NCBI RefSeq assembly: GCF_017487345.1 | Contig: NZ_CP062006.1 | Location: 1,680,001 to 1,744,000, forward strand | Length of the DNA: 64,000 nucleotides | Direction: 5' to 3' | DNA from: Brevundimonas pondensis | GTDB lineage: Bacteria; Pseudomonadota; Alphaproteobacteria; Caulobacterales; Caulobacteraceae | In this document: in pieces, positions 35,805-44,784 of the stretch | How positions within the stretch are numbered: the first letter of the stretch is position 1 | Layout of the letters: each line of letters opens with the position of its first letter | The notes under the pieces: model-generated | The model's database searches: none | Seen by the model: only the letters and a program-made list of their open reading frames with translations | What the model was told of the DNA's origin: nothing | Made by a program: the position numbers and the translations under genes

Positions 35805-36574
35805 GCGCTCGCCTCGTCCTGGGGCACGACGCGTCCATCACGAATCTCGATCATGACGTCACAAGTCTCCGCGAGCGACATGTCGTGCGTGACCATGATC
35901 ACGGTCGTGCCCTGGCGGCGATTCAGATCGCGCAAGAGCTCCATGACAGCGCCCCCTGAAGCTGTATCGAGGCTCCCCGTAGGCTCATCCGCCAATATCA
36001 AACCGGGATCGCAAGCCAACGCCCGCGCCACCGCCACGCGCTGGCATTGCCCCCCGGATAATTCAGGCGGGCGATGCTCGACGCGCCCGGCAAGACCTAC
36101 GCTCGCCAGCAAGTCCAGCGCACGTCTGCGTCGCTCGATGCGAGGCACGCCCGCGTGCAGCATCGGCAAGGCGACATTCTCCCATGCAGTCAGGCGCGGA
36201 AGCAGCTGAAAGGACTGAAAGACAAACCCGATCAAACGGCCACGTAGATGCGCCGCCTCCGTTGAATCCCGAAAAGCCACGTGTTGGCCACCCAGATGCA
36301 CCTCCCCTCCATCGGGCCTGTCCAGAAGACCGATGAGGTTCAGCAAGGTGCTTTTTCCGGATCCTGACGGACCAACGATCGCGGCAAAACTCCCGGTCGG
36401 GATATTCAGCGACACCTCATGAAGAACCGGCGTTCGGGACGAACCTGCGCCATAAGCTTTCGAAACTCCGCACAAAGTCACGGCCGCTGAACCTGCCTGA
36501 AAGCGAGAAACGCCGGAGGCCCGCGGGCCCCCGGCGAAGTCAGGTATGGAGAGGTCGTATTGCGACCGCGCCAT
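35801..36574 (-). CDS. ABC transporter ATPase (MacB/LolD type)
   Basis: A 257-residue ATPase. Walker A GPSGSGKST, Q-loop FVFQSFQLLPRLT, signature LSGGQCQRVAVARAL (a cysteine where QQR is usual) and Walker B LILADEPTGSLD are intact, followed by the switch histidine in VTHD. About 30 residues precede the conserved domain, a longer leader than usual for this family; a downstream start was sought but no good one was found. It begins eight bases after the small secreted protein gene and overlaps the permease gene by four bases. Confidence 0.9.
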   Translation of the reverse strand: MARSQYDLSIPDFAGGPRASGVSRFQAGSAAVTLCGVSKAYGAGSSRTPVLHEVSLNIPTGSFAAIVGPSGSGKSTLLNLIGLLDRPDGGEVHLGGQHVAFRDSTEAAHLRGRLIGFVFQSFQLLPRLTAWENVALPMLHAGVPRIERRRRALDLLASVGLAGRVEHRPPELSGGQCQRVAVARALACDPGLILADEPTGSLDTASGGAVMELLRDLNRRQGTTVIMVTHDMSLAETCDVMIEIRDGRVVPQDEASA

Positions 36575-36582
36575 GAACCGTC

Positions 36583-37065
36583 TCAGGACACCGTCAACGA
36601 CGGCGAACTGTTCAGGATTCCGGTAATCGTGCAGTTGTTCGGCGAACCGGGGATCACCGACCCGGCAAAGCTGACGCTGCTCGGCGTGCCATTGGTCCAG
36701 TTGGTGGTGATGGTGCCGTTGCAGCTACCCAGGATCGAGCTGGCGCCGATGCCGGTAATGGTGATCGACGATCCGCCGTTGGGAGTGATGACCCAGTCGA
36801 AGCCCGAGGGGTTCACCAGGAAGCCGCACTGCCAGTCCGGACCCGGGCTGAAGCTGCCCGAGGTGATCCGGGCCGACTTGCCGTCCGACGCCACGACGCC
36901 GGACAGCGAAACATTGCATTTCACGGTGGTCGACTGCTGGAGCGTCAGATTGCCGCTCAGCGTGAACGACGCACCAGCCGGGCTGATCGACTGAGCCGCG
37001 GCGGGACCGGCCAGGCCAGCGACGGCCAGAACGGCGGCGGACAGAATAGAAGCACTCTTCAACAT
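36583..37065 (-). CDS. Small secreted four-cysteine protein, first gene of exporter operon
   Basis: A 160-residue protein with a clear signal peptide (SILSAAVLAVAGLAGPAAA, cut before QSISP) and a mature part rich in Ser, Thr, Gly and Asn with four cysteines in KCN, QCG, SCN and NCT contexts, suggesting two disulfides in a beta-rich fold. I do not recognise it with certainty; it recalls PraB-like secreted proteins (named as alkane-oxidation activators in Pseudomonas). The ATG at 37065 has GGGAGGAAG upstream. Only eight bases separate it from the ABC ATPase gene, so it may be cargo or partner of the MacB-TolC-type exporter. Confidence 0.7.
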   Translation of the reverse strand: MLKSASILSAAVLAVAGLAGPAAAQSISPAGASFTLSGNLTLQQSTTVKCNVSLSGVVASDGKSARITSGSFSPGPDWQCGFLVNPSGFDWVITPNGGSSITITGIGASSILGSCNGTITTNWTNGTPSSVSFAGSVIPGSPNNCTITGILNSSPSLTVS

Positions 37066-37130
37066 CTTATCTTCCTCCCATTGCAACCTCTCATTGAGGC
37101 TGAGCTGATGCAACTATCAAAAGTTAGGAG

Positions 37131-37161
37131 AGTCAAATTGAATTATTTAAATAATTCAATT
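37131..37161 (-). promoter_or_regulatory. 26-bp AT-rich palindrome adjoining a promoter
   Basis: Bases 37136-37161 form a perfect 26-base palindrome made almost only of A and T; each half reads like AATTGAATTATTT. On the minus strand it runs into a TTGACT -35 element (37136-37131), with a TTGCAT candidate -10 after 17 bases, in front of the small secreted protein gene. It may be an activator or repressor site, or an AT-rich upstream element. Confidence 0.55.
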
Positions 37162-37185
37162 GGATAGCAAGATAAACCAGCAGCG

Positions 37186-37211
37186 CCGCCCAACCCTTTC
37201 GGGAGGGGCGG
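37186..37211 (-). terminator. GC hairpin downstream of the TBDT gene (weak candidate)
   Basis: CCGCCC (37186-37191) can pair with GGGCGG (37206-37211), with an inner CCC/GGG pair, 60-85 bases past the stop of the TBDT on the minus strand. No T run follows, so termination is uncertain. Confidence 0.3.
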
Positions 37212-37270
37212 TGAGCGTGCCGTCATCCGGTTTTGGTCGCGGACGACGGCCCGTTTCGGATTCGCTGGCG

Positions 37271-40255
37271 CTAGAAGCGCTTGGAAACGCTGAACGCCAC
37301 GAGCCGCGGGTCCAGAGTGAAAACATTGGTGGTCAGGCCGGTGTCGTCGCTGTTGGTGAAGGCATCGGTGATCGGCGTCTTGTCGAACAGGTTCTTGACG
37401 TATGCCTGGAACACCAGACCATCATCAGAGCGCTCCAGCGTCACCGACAGGTTGGCGTTGTCCCATGACCTCAGACGGTCGTACTCAGTGTTGTAAACAC
37501 GCGCATAGCTGCTGCCCTGGTAGTAGTAGTCGCCACGGATTGTGAGATCCCAATCCCCCAGGAAGAAGGTGTACTGAGCCCCGATATTCGCGGTCCAGTT
37601 CGGCGAATTGGGCAGTTCATTGCCGCTTAGATCGGCTTCGAACCCTCGCCCCCCGTTGGGGGCTTCGGTCAATGGATCATAGGTGAAACCAAAGAGCCGC
37701 CAGAAGGGAACGCTGGATGTGTAGTTGGGATCAAAGGTTCCGGTTCTCAAAGAACCGCCGCAGAGAGCCTGCAAAGCCCCTGTCTTAAGATTGTCCGGGA
37801 AGGGCCGCGAAAGAATGGTTTGCACATGCTTTGTCGGCGCGACGCAATTGGACGGTACCTGCAGCCAGGGCCGCAAAACCATCCAGTCAGCATTGCCCTG
37901 GGTACGGTTCATGACGTCGATTGAACCTTCACCGTCTCCGATCCGGGTCTTCAGATAGCCGAGGTTGGCGTCGATGCGGAGATTGCGCGTGGGCTGGAAC
38001 ACCGTCTCGAGCTCCAGTCCCATGCTGCGAGCATCAAAGTTCTCATTCAGGGAGATACGATCGACGATCTGCGACACCTGATAATCGGTGTAGTCATAGT
38101 AGAAGGCCGTCGCGTTCAGACGGACCTTGCCGTCATAGAGCGAGTTCTTCATCCCGATTTCAAAGGCGTTGACGTATTCCGGCTCAAAGGTCTCGGCCAA
38201 CGGCTGGTACTGGATAACCTGAGGGTTGATATCGACCCGCGGCGGATTGGCGCCGCCGCCCTTGTAGCCGCGTGCGTACGACGCATAAACCAGGGTGTCG
38301 TCGGTGAACGGCGTCACCGGCTTCCAGTCCAATACCAACCGTCCCGTCACCGCGTCCCATCGCTGATCGATATCGGGCAACGCGGGATAGCCACGGCTGA
38401 CATAGCCGCCCGAGGAGGGGCCGGGATTGCCGCGGTCGGCGCCAAGCAGCAGTTGGCTTGGATAGGGCGTGCTGACCTTGCGGTCGTCAGTGTAACGCAG
38501 ACCGGCCGTCAGGCGCATGTCCGGCGAGATGTCCCAATAGGCCTCACCGAATATGGCCCACGAACGCGTATGGATGACGTTCTTGCTGCGGAAATAGTTG
38601 TGACCGTCACCTGCAAGCTTATCGATCGACGTCGGATCGACATACACACATTCCTTGGTCGCCTGCGGCGTGCACAGAAGCTTTTGCCGCCCCTGATTGG
38701 ACGGAAGTCCAACAGCATTATTGTAATAATATTCAGCCAGGAATGTAAAAAGGTTGTTGAAAACGTAATAATCGTCTTGAGATTTGAAATCCAGATAGTT
38801 GGCGCCAATACTGAAGTTGAAACGTCCCTCAAAATCGGACTGCAGGCGCAACTCCTGCGACCATTGCCGGTTGTCCGAACGGCTCAGATCGACCGACACC
38901 ATTCGGTTCGACGTGCCCAGTTGCGGGTCGGTGTAGTAGCCGCCAGGCAAGGCTGAGGGGCCGATAATCGGCTGCCTCAGGGAATCGAATAGCCCATCCG
39001 TGCTGTTGAAGATCGGATTCGAAACGAACCGATTGTAATCCTGAGAGGAATAGTAGTTGTCCTCCGAATAGGCCGTTTGCGAAATCAGCTTCAGCTGATC
39101 GCTGATGTCGAACTCCATGTTGAACTGGACGACATCATTCTTCACCCTGAAAACAGGGTCGTAGCTGGTCGCAATTTCTCGCAGGTTTCGCGACTGGGTC
39201 AGTCCTGCATAGGGGTCGGTGCCCAGAGGCACAGCCTGAACGGGCACACCTTGCGCATTATCTCCGAAAGACAGCGACGCCAGGAAGACATGAGCGAAGG
39301 CCCCGCCGTTTGGCACGCCGTAGGCGGCATCGCTATACAGGGATCCGGGAAGACACCCCTGGCTCAGGCGGTTCTGTATCACCGACGAGGTGATATTGAC
39401 CGTGCCAACCCGACTTGGGCCCGGATCGGTAGTGCATAGTTGCTTGCCCGTTCGGGAACGCTGGTCGTCTTCCTCGAAATGCTCCCAAATCAGATTGGTG
39501 CGGAAGCGATCATTCGGTTCCCACGCCGCAGAAAAGCGGGTCGACCACATATCGCGGTCGTTGACCTTGGTGTCGTTGAAGCTGTTGTAGTCAAATCCGT
39601 CACGCTTGGTCGAAGAGCCCGCCAGGCGCACGCCAAACGATTCCGTGATCGGCAGGTTGACCATGGCCGACATGCGCCGGCTATTGTAATTTCCGACTTC
39701 GCCCTTGACCACGCCTTCGAAAACATCGTCCGGAAGCCTCGGGATCATGTTGACGACGCCGCCGGTCGCATTGCGACCGTAAAGCGTGCCCTGGGGTCCG
39801 CGAAGGACCTCGACCCGTTGAACGTCCAGATATTCCTGCTCGAACAGGCGATTGCGGATCAGGGGGCTGTTGTTGAAGCTCACCGCCACCGCAGGGTCGC
39901 TGCTGGCTGAAATCGCTTTGGTCCCGATCCCGCGGATCGAGAAATTATACATGCTGAAGTTCGCCTTGGAAAAGGTCACGTTCGGTATGGCCCGAACCAG
40001 CTCCGACCCGCCCTCGATCTTGAGCGCATCCAGGTTCTCGGCCGAAAAAGCCGAAACGGCGATCGGCACGTCCTGAATCGATTCCTCACGCTTCTGCGCC
40101 GTGACGATGATGTCATCCACAGCCGTCGCCTGATCAGCGCCCTGCGGCGACGACTGTCCGCCCGCTTGAGCCCAGGCGGACCCGGAAGCCAACAACAAGG
40201 TTGCGGCAGACACGGTAACGCCCAGGCGCGCACGAACACTGGCTGATAAAGCCAT
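37271..40255 (-). CDS. TonB-dependent receptor, divergent from KstD-like flavoprotein
   Basis: A 994-residue outer-membrane receptor with signal peptide (VTVSAATLLLASGSAWAQ), TonB-box region (AVDDIIVTAQKREESIQDVPIAVSAF), plug (GPQGTLYGRNATGGVVNMI) and barrel ending in VAFSVSKRF. The ATG has AGGGGAGGG upstream. This receptor type is common in Caulobacterales and sphingomonads near lipid, steroid and aromatic catabolic genes. Its divergent partner is a KstD-like flavoprotein followed by a bile-acid-symporter-family carrier, so a steroid-like or other hydrophobic ligand is plausible. The stretch near 38690-38790 is strikingly AT-rich compared with the rest. Confidence 0.87.
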   Translation of the reverse strand: MALSASVRARLGVTVSAATLLLASGSAWAQAGGQSSPQGADQATAVDDIIVTAQKREESIQDVPIAVSAFSAENLDALKIEGGSELVRAIPNVTFSKANFSMYNFSIRGIGTKAISASSDPAVAVSFNNSPLIRNRLFEQEYLDVQRVEVLRGPQGTLYGRNATGGVVNMIPRLPDDVFEGVVKGEVGNYNSRRMSAMVNLPITESFGVRLAGSSTKRDGFDYNSFNDTKVNDRDMWSTRFSAAWEPNDRFRTNLIWEHFEEDDQRSRTGKQLCTTDPGPSRVGTVNITSSVIQNRLSQGCLPGSLYSDAAYGVPNGGAFAHVFLASLSFGDNAQGVPVQAVPLGTDPYAGLTQSRNLREIATSYDPVFRVKNDVVQFNMEFDISDQLKLISQTAYSEDNYYSSQDYNRFVSNPIFNSTDGLFDSLRQPIIGPSALPGGYYTDPQLGTSNRMVSVDLSRSDNRQWSQELRLQSDFEGRFNFSIGANYLDFKSQDDYYVFNNLFTFLAEYYYNNAVGLPSNQGRQKLLCTPQATKECVYVDPTSIDKLAGDGHNYFRSKNVIHTRSWAIFGEAYWDISPDMRLTAGLRYTDDRKVSTPYPSQLLLGADRGNPGPSSGGYVSRGYPALPDIDQRWDAVTGRLVLDWKPVTPFTDDTLVYASYARGYKGGGANPPRVDINPQVIQYQPLAETFEPEYVNAFEIGMKNSLYDGKVRLNATAFYYDYTDYQVSQIVDRISLNENFDARSMGLELETVFQPTRNLRIDANLGYLKTRIGDGEGSIDVMNRTQGNADWMVLRPWLQVPSNCVAPTKHVQTILSRPFPDNLKTGALQALCGGSLRTGTFDPNYTSSVPFWRLFGFTYDPLTEAPNGGRGFEADLSGNELPNSPNWTANIGAQYTFFLGDWDLTIRGDYYYQGSSYARVYNTEYDRLRSWDNANLSVTLERSDDGLVFQAYVKNLFDKTPITDAFTNSDDTGLTTNVFTLDPRLVAFSVSKRF

Positions 40256-40388
40256 GGATTACCCTCCCCTGAAGCGGCTCGCGTCCCCCGACGCGATCGC
40301 CTGATCGTTTCCAATCCGCCTGATGAGTTCCGTTCGGCGGGGCGGATCCGCCGTCGGTTGAAGCCACGATCATGACTATTCACTCGTC

Positions 40389-40406
40389 TGTCAATACATA
40401 TTGACA
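40389..40406. promoter_or_regulatory. Palindromic operator in the TBDT/flavoprotein divergent promoter
   Basis: TGTCAATACATATTGACA is an 18-base palindrome with 8-base arms. It contains TTGACA on both strands, so it would cover the -35 elements of both divergent promoters. Its right flank, ACAATCATGTC (40404-40414), recurs exactly at 51707-51717 over the start of the TetR-family gene, making that regulator a candidate ligand. Confidence 0.55.
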
Positions 40407-40468
40407 ATCATGTCGGCTAGGGAAACGCTTCTTTTCCACAACGATCATCATGGTGCGATCAGGCGAAA

Positions 40469-42145
40469 ATGGATGCAGATGTTATTGTCGTGGGGGCAGG
40501 CTTGGCCGGGCTTGTCGCCACGCATGAACTGACCCGGAGGGGGCGAAGAGTTGCGCTGGTTGATCAGGAAAACCCGGCCAATCTCGGCGGCCAGGCCTTC
40601 TGGTCGTTCGGCGGTTTGTTTCTGGTGGATTCTCCTGAACAAAGGCGACTGAACCTATCCGACAGCTTCGACCTCGCGTGGCGCGACTGGCAGGGCAGCG
40701 CCGGATGGGACCGGCTGGAGGGGCGGCTGGCCGAGGACGAATGGGCGGTGCGATGGGCCCGCGCCTATGTCGAATTCGCTGCGGGCGAAAAGCGATCCTG
40801 GCTGAAACAGCATGGCATCAGCCTGACTCCCATGGTCGGTTGGGCCGAGCGGGGCGCCGGACAAGCGTTCGGCCATGGCAATTCCGTCCCGCGCTTTCAC
40901 GTCGCCTGGGGCACGGGGACGGGCGTATCAGAGCCGTTCGCCTCCCGCGCGCGGGAGGCTGCTGAAAGCGCGCGATTGACCTTCCACCACCGTCACCGCG
41001 TCGATCACCTGTTGGTCGAAGGCGGACGCATCGCGGGGGTGTCGGGCGCAGTCCTGGCGCCGGACCCGGCGCCGCGCGGCGCGCCCTCGAACCGCGACGT
41101 GATCGGGAGCTTCACCCTCAGGGCGCAGGCCGTCGTCCTCGCCTCGGGCGGCATCGGCGGCGACCATGACAAGGTGCGGCGCTTCTGGCCCGAGCGACTG
41201 GGTTCGCCGCCGAGGTCGATGATCACCGGCGTGCCCGCCTATGTCGATGGGCGGTTGCTGGACATCGCTGGCGAGGCCGGGGCGCGGCTCGTGAACCGCG
41301 ACCGCATGTGGCACTACGTCGAGGGGGTGCAGAATTGGGCTCCCGTCTGGCCCCAACACGCCATCCGCATCCTGCCCGGCCCGTCGCCCCTGTGGCTGGA
41401 CGCTCTGGGACGGCAACTGCCCGCCCCCGCCCTGCCGGGCCACGACACCATGGCCACGCTGAAGCACCTGCGGACGACGCCGGATCTGGCCGGGCACGAC
41501 CACTCCTGGTTCATCGTCAGCCAGAAAATCCTGGAGAAGGAGTTCGCCCTGTCGGGGTCCGAGCAGAACCTCGACATCACCGAACGCAACCTGCTGAAGG
41601 TCCTGATGTCGCGTCTGGGCAAGGGCGCGCCGCCCGCGGTGGACGCTTTCAAGCACAAGGGCGCGGACTTCGTCTTCGCCGACGATCTGGAGACCCTGGT
41701 CGCCAGAATGAACAGCCTGACCGAACGCCCCCTGCTGGACCCAGCCCTGGTCCGTCAGCAGATCGAAGATCGCGACGCCCAGATGGACAATCCCTATTCC
41801 AAGGATTTCCAGATCATGAGCATCCACAACAGCCGCCGCTACCTGGGCGACAAGCTCGCGCGCACGGCGACGCCGCACCGGCTGCTGGACCCCAGGGCCG
41901 GGCCGCTGATCGGAGTCAGGCTGCACGTCCTGACACGCAAGTCGCTGGGCGGGCTTCAGACCGATCTGTCGAGTCAGGTGCTGAAGGCCGACGGCACACC
42001 GTTCGAGGGACTATACGCCGCAGGCGAGGCTGCGGGCTTCGGCGGCGGCGGATTGCATGGTTACAATGCGCTGGAAGGCACCTTCCTGGGCGGGTGTATC
42101 TTCTCGGGCCGGGCGGCGGGGCGCGCTCTCGCCGGTCAGGTCTGA
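40469..42145 (+). CDS. FAD-dependent oxidoreductase (KstD/fumarate reductase-like)
   Basis: A 558-residue flavoprotein. The N-terminal dinucleotide fold (ADVIVVGAGLAGLVATHELTRRG) and the C-terminal FAD block (GLYAAGEAAGFGGGGLHGYNALEGTFLGG) match the FAD-binding-dehydrogenase group related to 3-ketosteroid 1-dehydrogenases and fumarate reductases. No signal peptide is seen, so it is cytoplasmic. The substrate is not fixed by sequence; the neighbouring bile-acid-symporter-family carrier and beta-oxidation genes make a steroid-like or fatty compound plausible. Only a weak ribosome binding site (AGGCGAA) precedes the ATG. The carrier gene follows after 23 bases. Confidence 0.82.
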   Translation: MDADVIVVGAGLAGLVATHELTRRGRRVALVDQENPANLGGQAFWSFGGLFLVDSPEQRRLNLSDSFDLAWRDWQGSAGWDRLEGRLAEDEWAVRWARAYVEFAAGEKRSWLKQHGISLTPMVGWAERGAGQAFGHGNSVPRFHVAWGTGTGVSEPFASRAREAAESARLTFHHRHRVDHLLVEGGRIAGVSGAVLAPDPAPRGAPSNRDVIGSFTLRAQAVVLASGGIGGDHDKVRRFWPERLGSPPRSMITGVPAYVDGRLLDIAGEAGARLVNRDRMWHYVEGVQNWAPVWPQHAIRILPGPSPLWLDALGRQLPAPALPGHDTMATLKHLRTTPDLAGHDHSWFIVSQKILEKEFALSGSEQNLDITERNLLKVLMSRLGKGAPPAVDAFKHKGADFVFADDLETLVARMNSLTERPLLDPALVRQQIEDRDAQMDNPYSKDFQIMSIHNSRRYLGDKLARTATPHRLLDPRAGPLIGVRLHVLTRKSLGGLQTDLSSQVLKADGTPFEGLYAAGEAAGFGGGGLHGYNALEGTFLGGCIFSGRAAGRALAGQV

Positions 42146-42168
42146 GGTTTCTCGGGGGAGGAAAGACC

Positions 42169-43047
42169 ATGGATTCACCTCTGGCCATGATCGGTCTGCC
42201 GGTCGCGTTGGGCGTCATCATGTTCGGGCTGGGGCTGGACCTGACGCCCGGCGACTTCGCCCGCATCGGCAAGCGCCCCAAGGCGGTCGCCATCGCCTTG
42301 ATCTGTCAGCTGCTGCTCCTGCCCGCCATCTGTTTCGGCCTGGTGCTGCTGTTCCGCCTGCCGCCGGTTCTGGCGGTCGGGATGATGCTGCTGGCGGCCT
42401 CGCCTGGCGGCACCACGGCCAATCTCTACAGCCACCTTTTCCGTGGCGACGTGGCTTTGAACATCAGCCTGACGGCGATCAATTCGGTCATCGCGGTCCT
42501 GACCTTGCCGGTGATCGTCAACCTATCGATCGCCTGGTTCCAGCCGGGCGACATGACGGTGGGGCTGCAACTCAAGAAGACCATCGAGGTCTTCATGATC
42601 GTCCTGGCCCCTGTCTGTCTGGGCATGCTTGTGCGTGGCTTCAAGCCCGGCTTCGCCCACGCCATGGACAGGCCGGTGCGATTGGCCTCGGTCATTATCC
42701 TGACCCTGGTGATCGCAGGCGCGGTCGTGTCCAACTTCGCTGTGCTGAAGAACGACTTCATCGCCCTGGCCGGCATTGTCGTCAGCTTCTGCGTCCTCAG
42801 CCTGGGCATAGGCTTCGTCGTGCCGCGCCTCTTCCGCATCAACCGTGAACAGTCGATCGCCAGCGCCTTCGAGGTCGGTCTGCACAACGCCACCCTGGCC
42901 ATCGTCATCGCCCAGTCGGTGCTGATGGTCCCCGACATGTCATTGCCCGCCGCGGTTTATGGCATGCTGATGTTCCCCCTGGCGGCGGTCTTCGGCCTGC
43001 TGATCACACGCATGCGCTCACCGCAGGCGACGCCGAAAACCGCCTAA
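42169..43047 (+). CDS. Bile acid:sodium symporter family (BASS) transporter
   Basis: A 292-residue inner-membrane protein with about nine or ten hydrophobic segments. BASS-family features include MLLAASPGGTTANLYSHLFRGDVALNISLTAINS and FEVGLHNATLAIVIAQS, the two regions that hold the sodium and substrate sites in structurally known members. The family carries bile acids, pantoate, pyruvate and other organic anions with sodium. The ATG at 42169 is preceded by GGGGGAGGAAAG. It is the second gene of the flavoprotein operon and ends three bases from the convergent fadD gene. Confidence 0.87.
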   Translation: MDSPLAMIGLPVALGVIMFGLGLDLTPGDFARIGKRPKAVAIALICQLLLLPAICFGLVLLFRLPPVLAVGMMLLAASPGGTTANLYSHLFRGDVALNISLTAINSVIAVLTLPVIVNLSIAWFQPGDMTVGLQLKKTIEVFMIVLAPVCLGMLVRGFKPGFAHAMDRPVRLASVIILTLVIAGAVVSNFAVLKNDFIALAGIVVSFCVLSLGIGFVVPRLFRINREQSIASAFEVGLHNATLAIVIAQSVLMVPDMSLPAAVYGMLMFPLAAVFGLLITRMRSPQATPKTA

Positions 43048-43050
43048 ACC

Positions 43051-44784
43051 TCAGCGCAGTTCGCGCCGCAGCACCTTGCCGACCGGCGTCTTGGGTAGGG
43101 GCTCAGTTCTGAACTCGACCAGACGCGGCGTCTTGTAAGCCGTCAGCTGCGCCCGGCAGTGGGCGATCAGCATCTCAGCCGTCAGCTCGGGCGAGCGCGG
43201 CACGACGACGATCTTGATCTTCTCGCCCTGGACCGGATCGGGCACGCCGACGGCGGCCACCTCCTCAACCAGCGGGTGCGACGCCACCACGTCCTCGATC
43301 TCGCCCGGATAGACGTTGAAGCCCGAGACCAGGATCATGTCCTTGATCCGGTCCACCAGCCGCACCCGGCCATTGGCCTGCATCACCCCGACGTCGCCCG
43401 TGGCCAGCCAGCCGTCCGCCGAAATGGCCTTGGCCGTCTCGTCCGGCCTCTGCCAGTAGCCCAACATGACCTGAGGCCCGCGCACGCACAGCTCGCCTGG
43501 CTCGTCGATCCCCGCCCAGCTGCCGTCGTCGCGGCGCATCCGCACCTCGGTCGAGGGCACCGGCAAGCCGACCGTGCCGTCAAAGCCCATGGTCTCGGGG
43601 TTGGCCAGATCGACCCGCCCGATGCAGACCACCGGCGAGGTCTCCGTCAGGCCGTAGCCGTCGACAAGCGGCGCGCCCGTCACCGCCTCCCATTCCTCGG
43701 CCACCACCTTCTGCGTCGCCATGCCCCCGGCGATGGTCAGCTTCAGGTCCGAGAAGTCGCGATTGCGGAACGCCTCGGTCTTCAGCAGGCTGGAAAACAG
43801 GGTGTTCAGCCCCGTCATGCCGACGAAACGCTCCTTGCGCAGGATCCATTCCACCCGCTTGGCGTCGCGCGGATTGGCGATCAGGATGTTGCGCCCCCCC
43901 GCCCCGGTGAACATCATCAGGTTCGCCGTCAGGGAGAAGATATGATAGAGCGGCAGCATGGTGACGTTGCCGATCACCTCGCCCTGATCGATCTGATCCA
44001 GCACCCAGGCGCGGCCCTGCAGCGTATTGGCCAGGATGTTGCGGTGGGTCAGCATGGCCCCCTTGGTCACCCCCGACGTGCCCCCGGTGTATTGCAGGAA
44101 GGCGATGTCCTCAGGCTTCGTCTCGACCGGCTTCAGCGTCAGGCGCCGCGCCCGCCGCATCATCGGCTTCCAGCGATGCGCGCCCGGCAGGCGGTAAGCC
44201 GGAACCAGCTTCTGCACATGGCGCATCATGGCACTGACGGCGACGCCCTTCAGGCCCGGCATCATGTCGCCCATCGACGTGACGACGACGTGGCGGACCT
44301 GCGTCCCCTCGCGCGCCTGCTCCAGCGTCCTGGCGAACATGTCCATCACCACGATGGCCACCGCGCCGCTGTCCTTCAGCTGATGCTGCAGCTCACGCGG
44401 CGTGTAGAGCGGGTTGACGTTGACCACCACGGCGCCGGCGAACAGGACCCCGAACAGGGCCGTCGGATATTGCAGGCTGTTGGGCATCATCAGCGCCACC
44501 CGGTCGCCGGGCAGGACGCCGATGGATTGCAGCCAGGCCCCGAAGGCCTTGGCCGCCGTCAGCACCTGGCCATAGGTCAGGGCAGTGCCCAGGCTGACAT
44601 AGCCGGGCCGTTCGGCGAAGCGGCGCGAGTCCGCCTCGAACATCTGCTGCACCGAGGTCCAGCGCGCCAGTTCGTCGTCGATCCGCGCCGGCACGCCCGC
44701 GCGATAATGGGCGGTCCAGAACCGCTCGGCCCACAGCCGGTCCGCCTCGGCTGAAGCGGCGCTTTCGACGGCCAGATCGGTCAT
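43051..44784 (-). CDS. fadD: Long-chain fatty-acid-CoA ligase
   Basis: A 577-residue AMP-forming acyl-CoA synthetase. The core motifs are YTGGTSGVTKGAMLTHRN (P-loop), the GYGLTETSPVV block, and GWLATGDVGVMQANGRVRLVDRIKDMILVSGFNVYPGEIED; the catalytic lysine lies in KTPVGKVLRREL at the very end. It activates a fatty or side-chain acid for the beta-oxidation enzymes encoded upstream. It is the last gene of that operon and overlaps the thiolase gene by four bases. Confidence 0.92.
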   Translation of the reverse strand: MTDLAVESAASAEADRLWAERFWTAHYRAGVPARIDDELARWTSVQQMFEADSRRFAERPGYVSLGTALTYGQVLTAAKAFGAWLQSIGVLPGDRVALMMPNSLQYPTALFGVLFAGAVVVNVNPLYTPRELQHQLKDSGAVAIVVMDMFARTLEQAREGTQVRHVVVTSMGDMMPGLKGVAVSAMMRHVQKLVPAYRLPGAHRWKPMMRRARRLTLKPVETKPEDIAFLQYTGGTSGVTKGAMLTHRNILANTLQGRAWVLDQIDQGEVIGNVTMLPLYHIFSLTANLMMFTGAGGRNILIANPRDAKRVEWILRKERFVGMTGLNTLFSSLLKTEAFRNRDFSDLKLTIAGGMATQKVVAEEWEAVTGAPLVDGYGLTETSPVVCIGRVDLANPETMGFDGTVGLPVPSTEVRMRRDDGSWAGIDEPGELCVRGPQVMLGYWQRPDETAKAISADGWLATGDVGVMQANGRVRLVDRIKDMILVSGFNVYPGEIEDVVASHPLVEEVAAVGVPDPVQGEKIKIVVVPRSPELTAEMLIAHCRAQLTAYKTPRLVEFRTEPLPKTPVGKVLRRELR

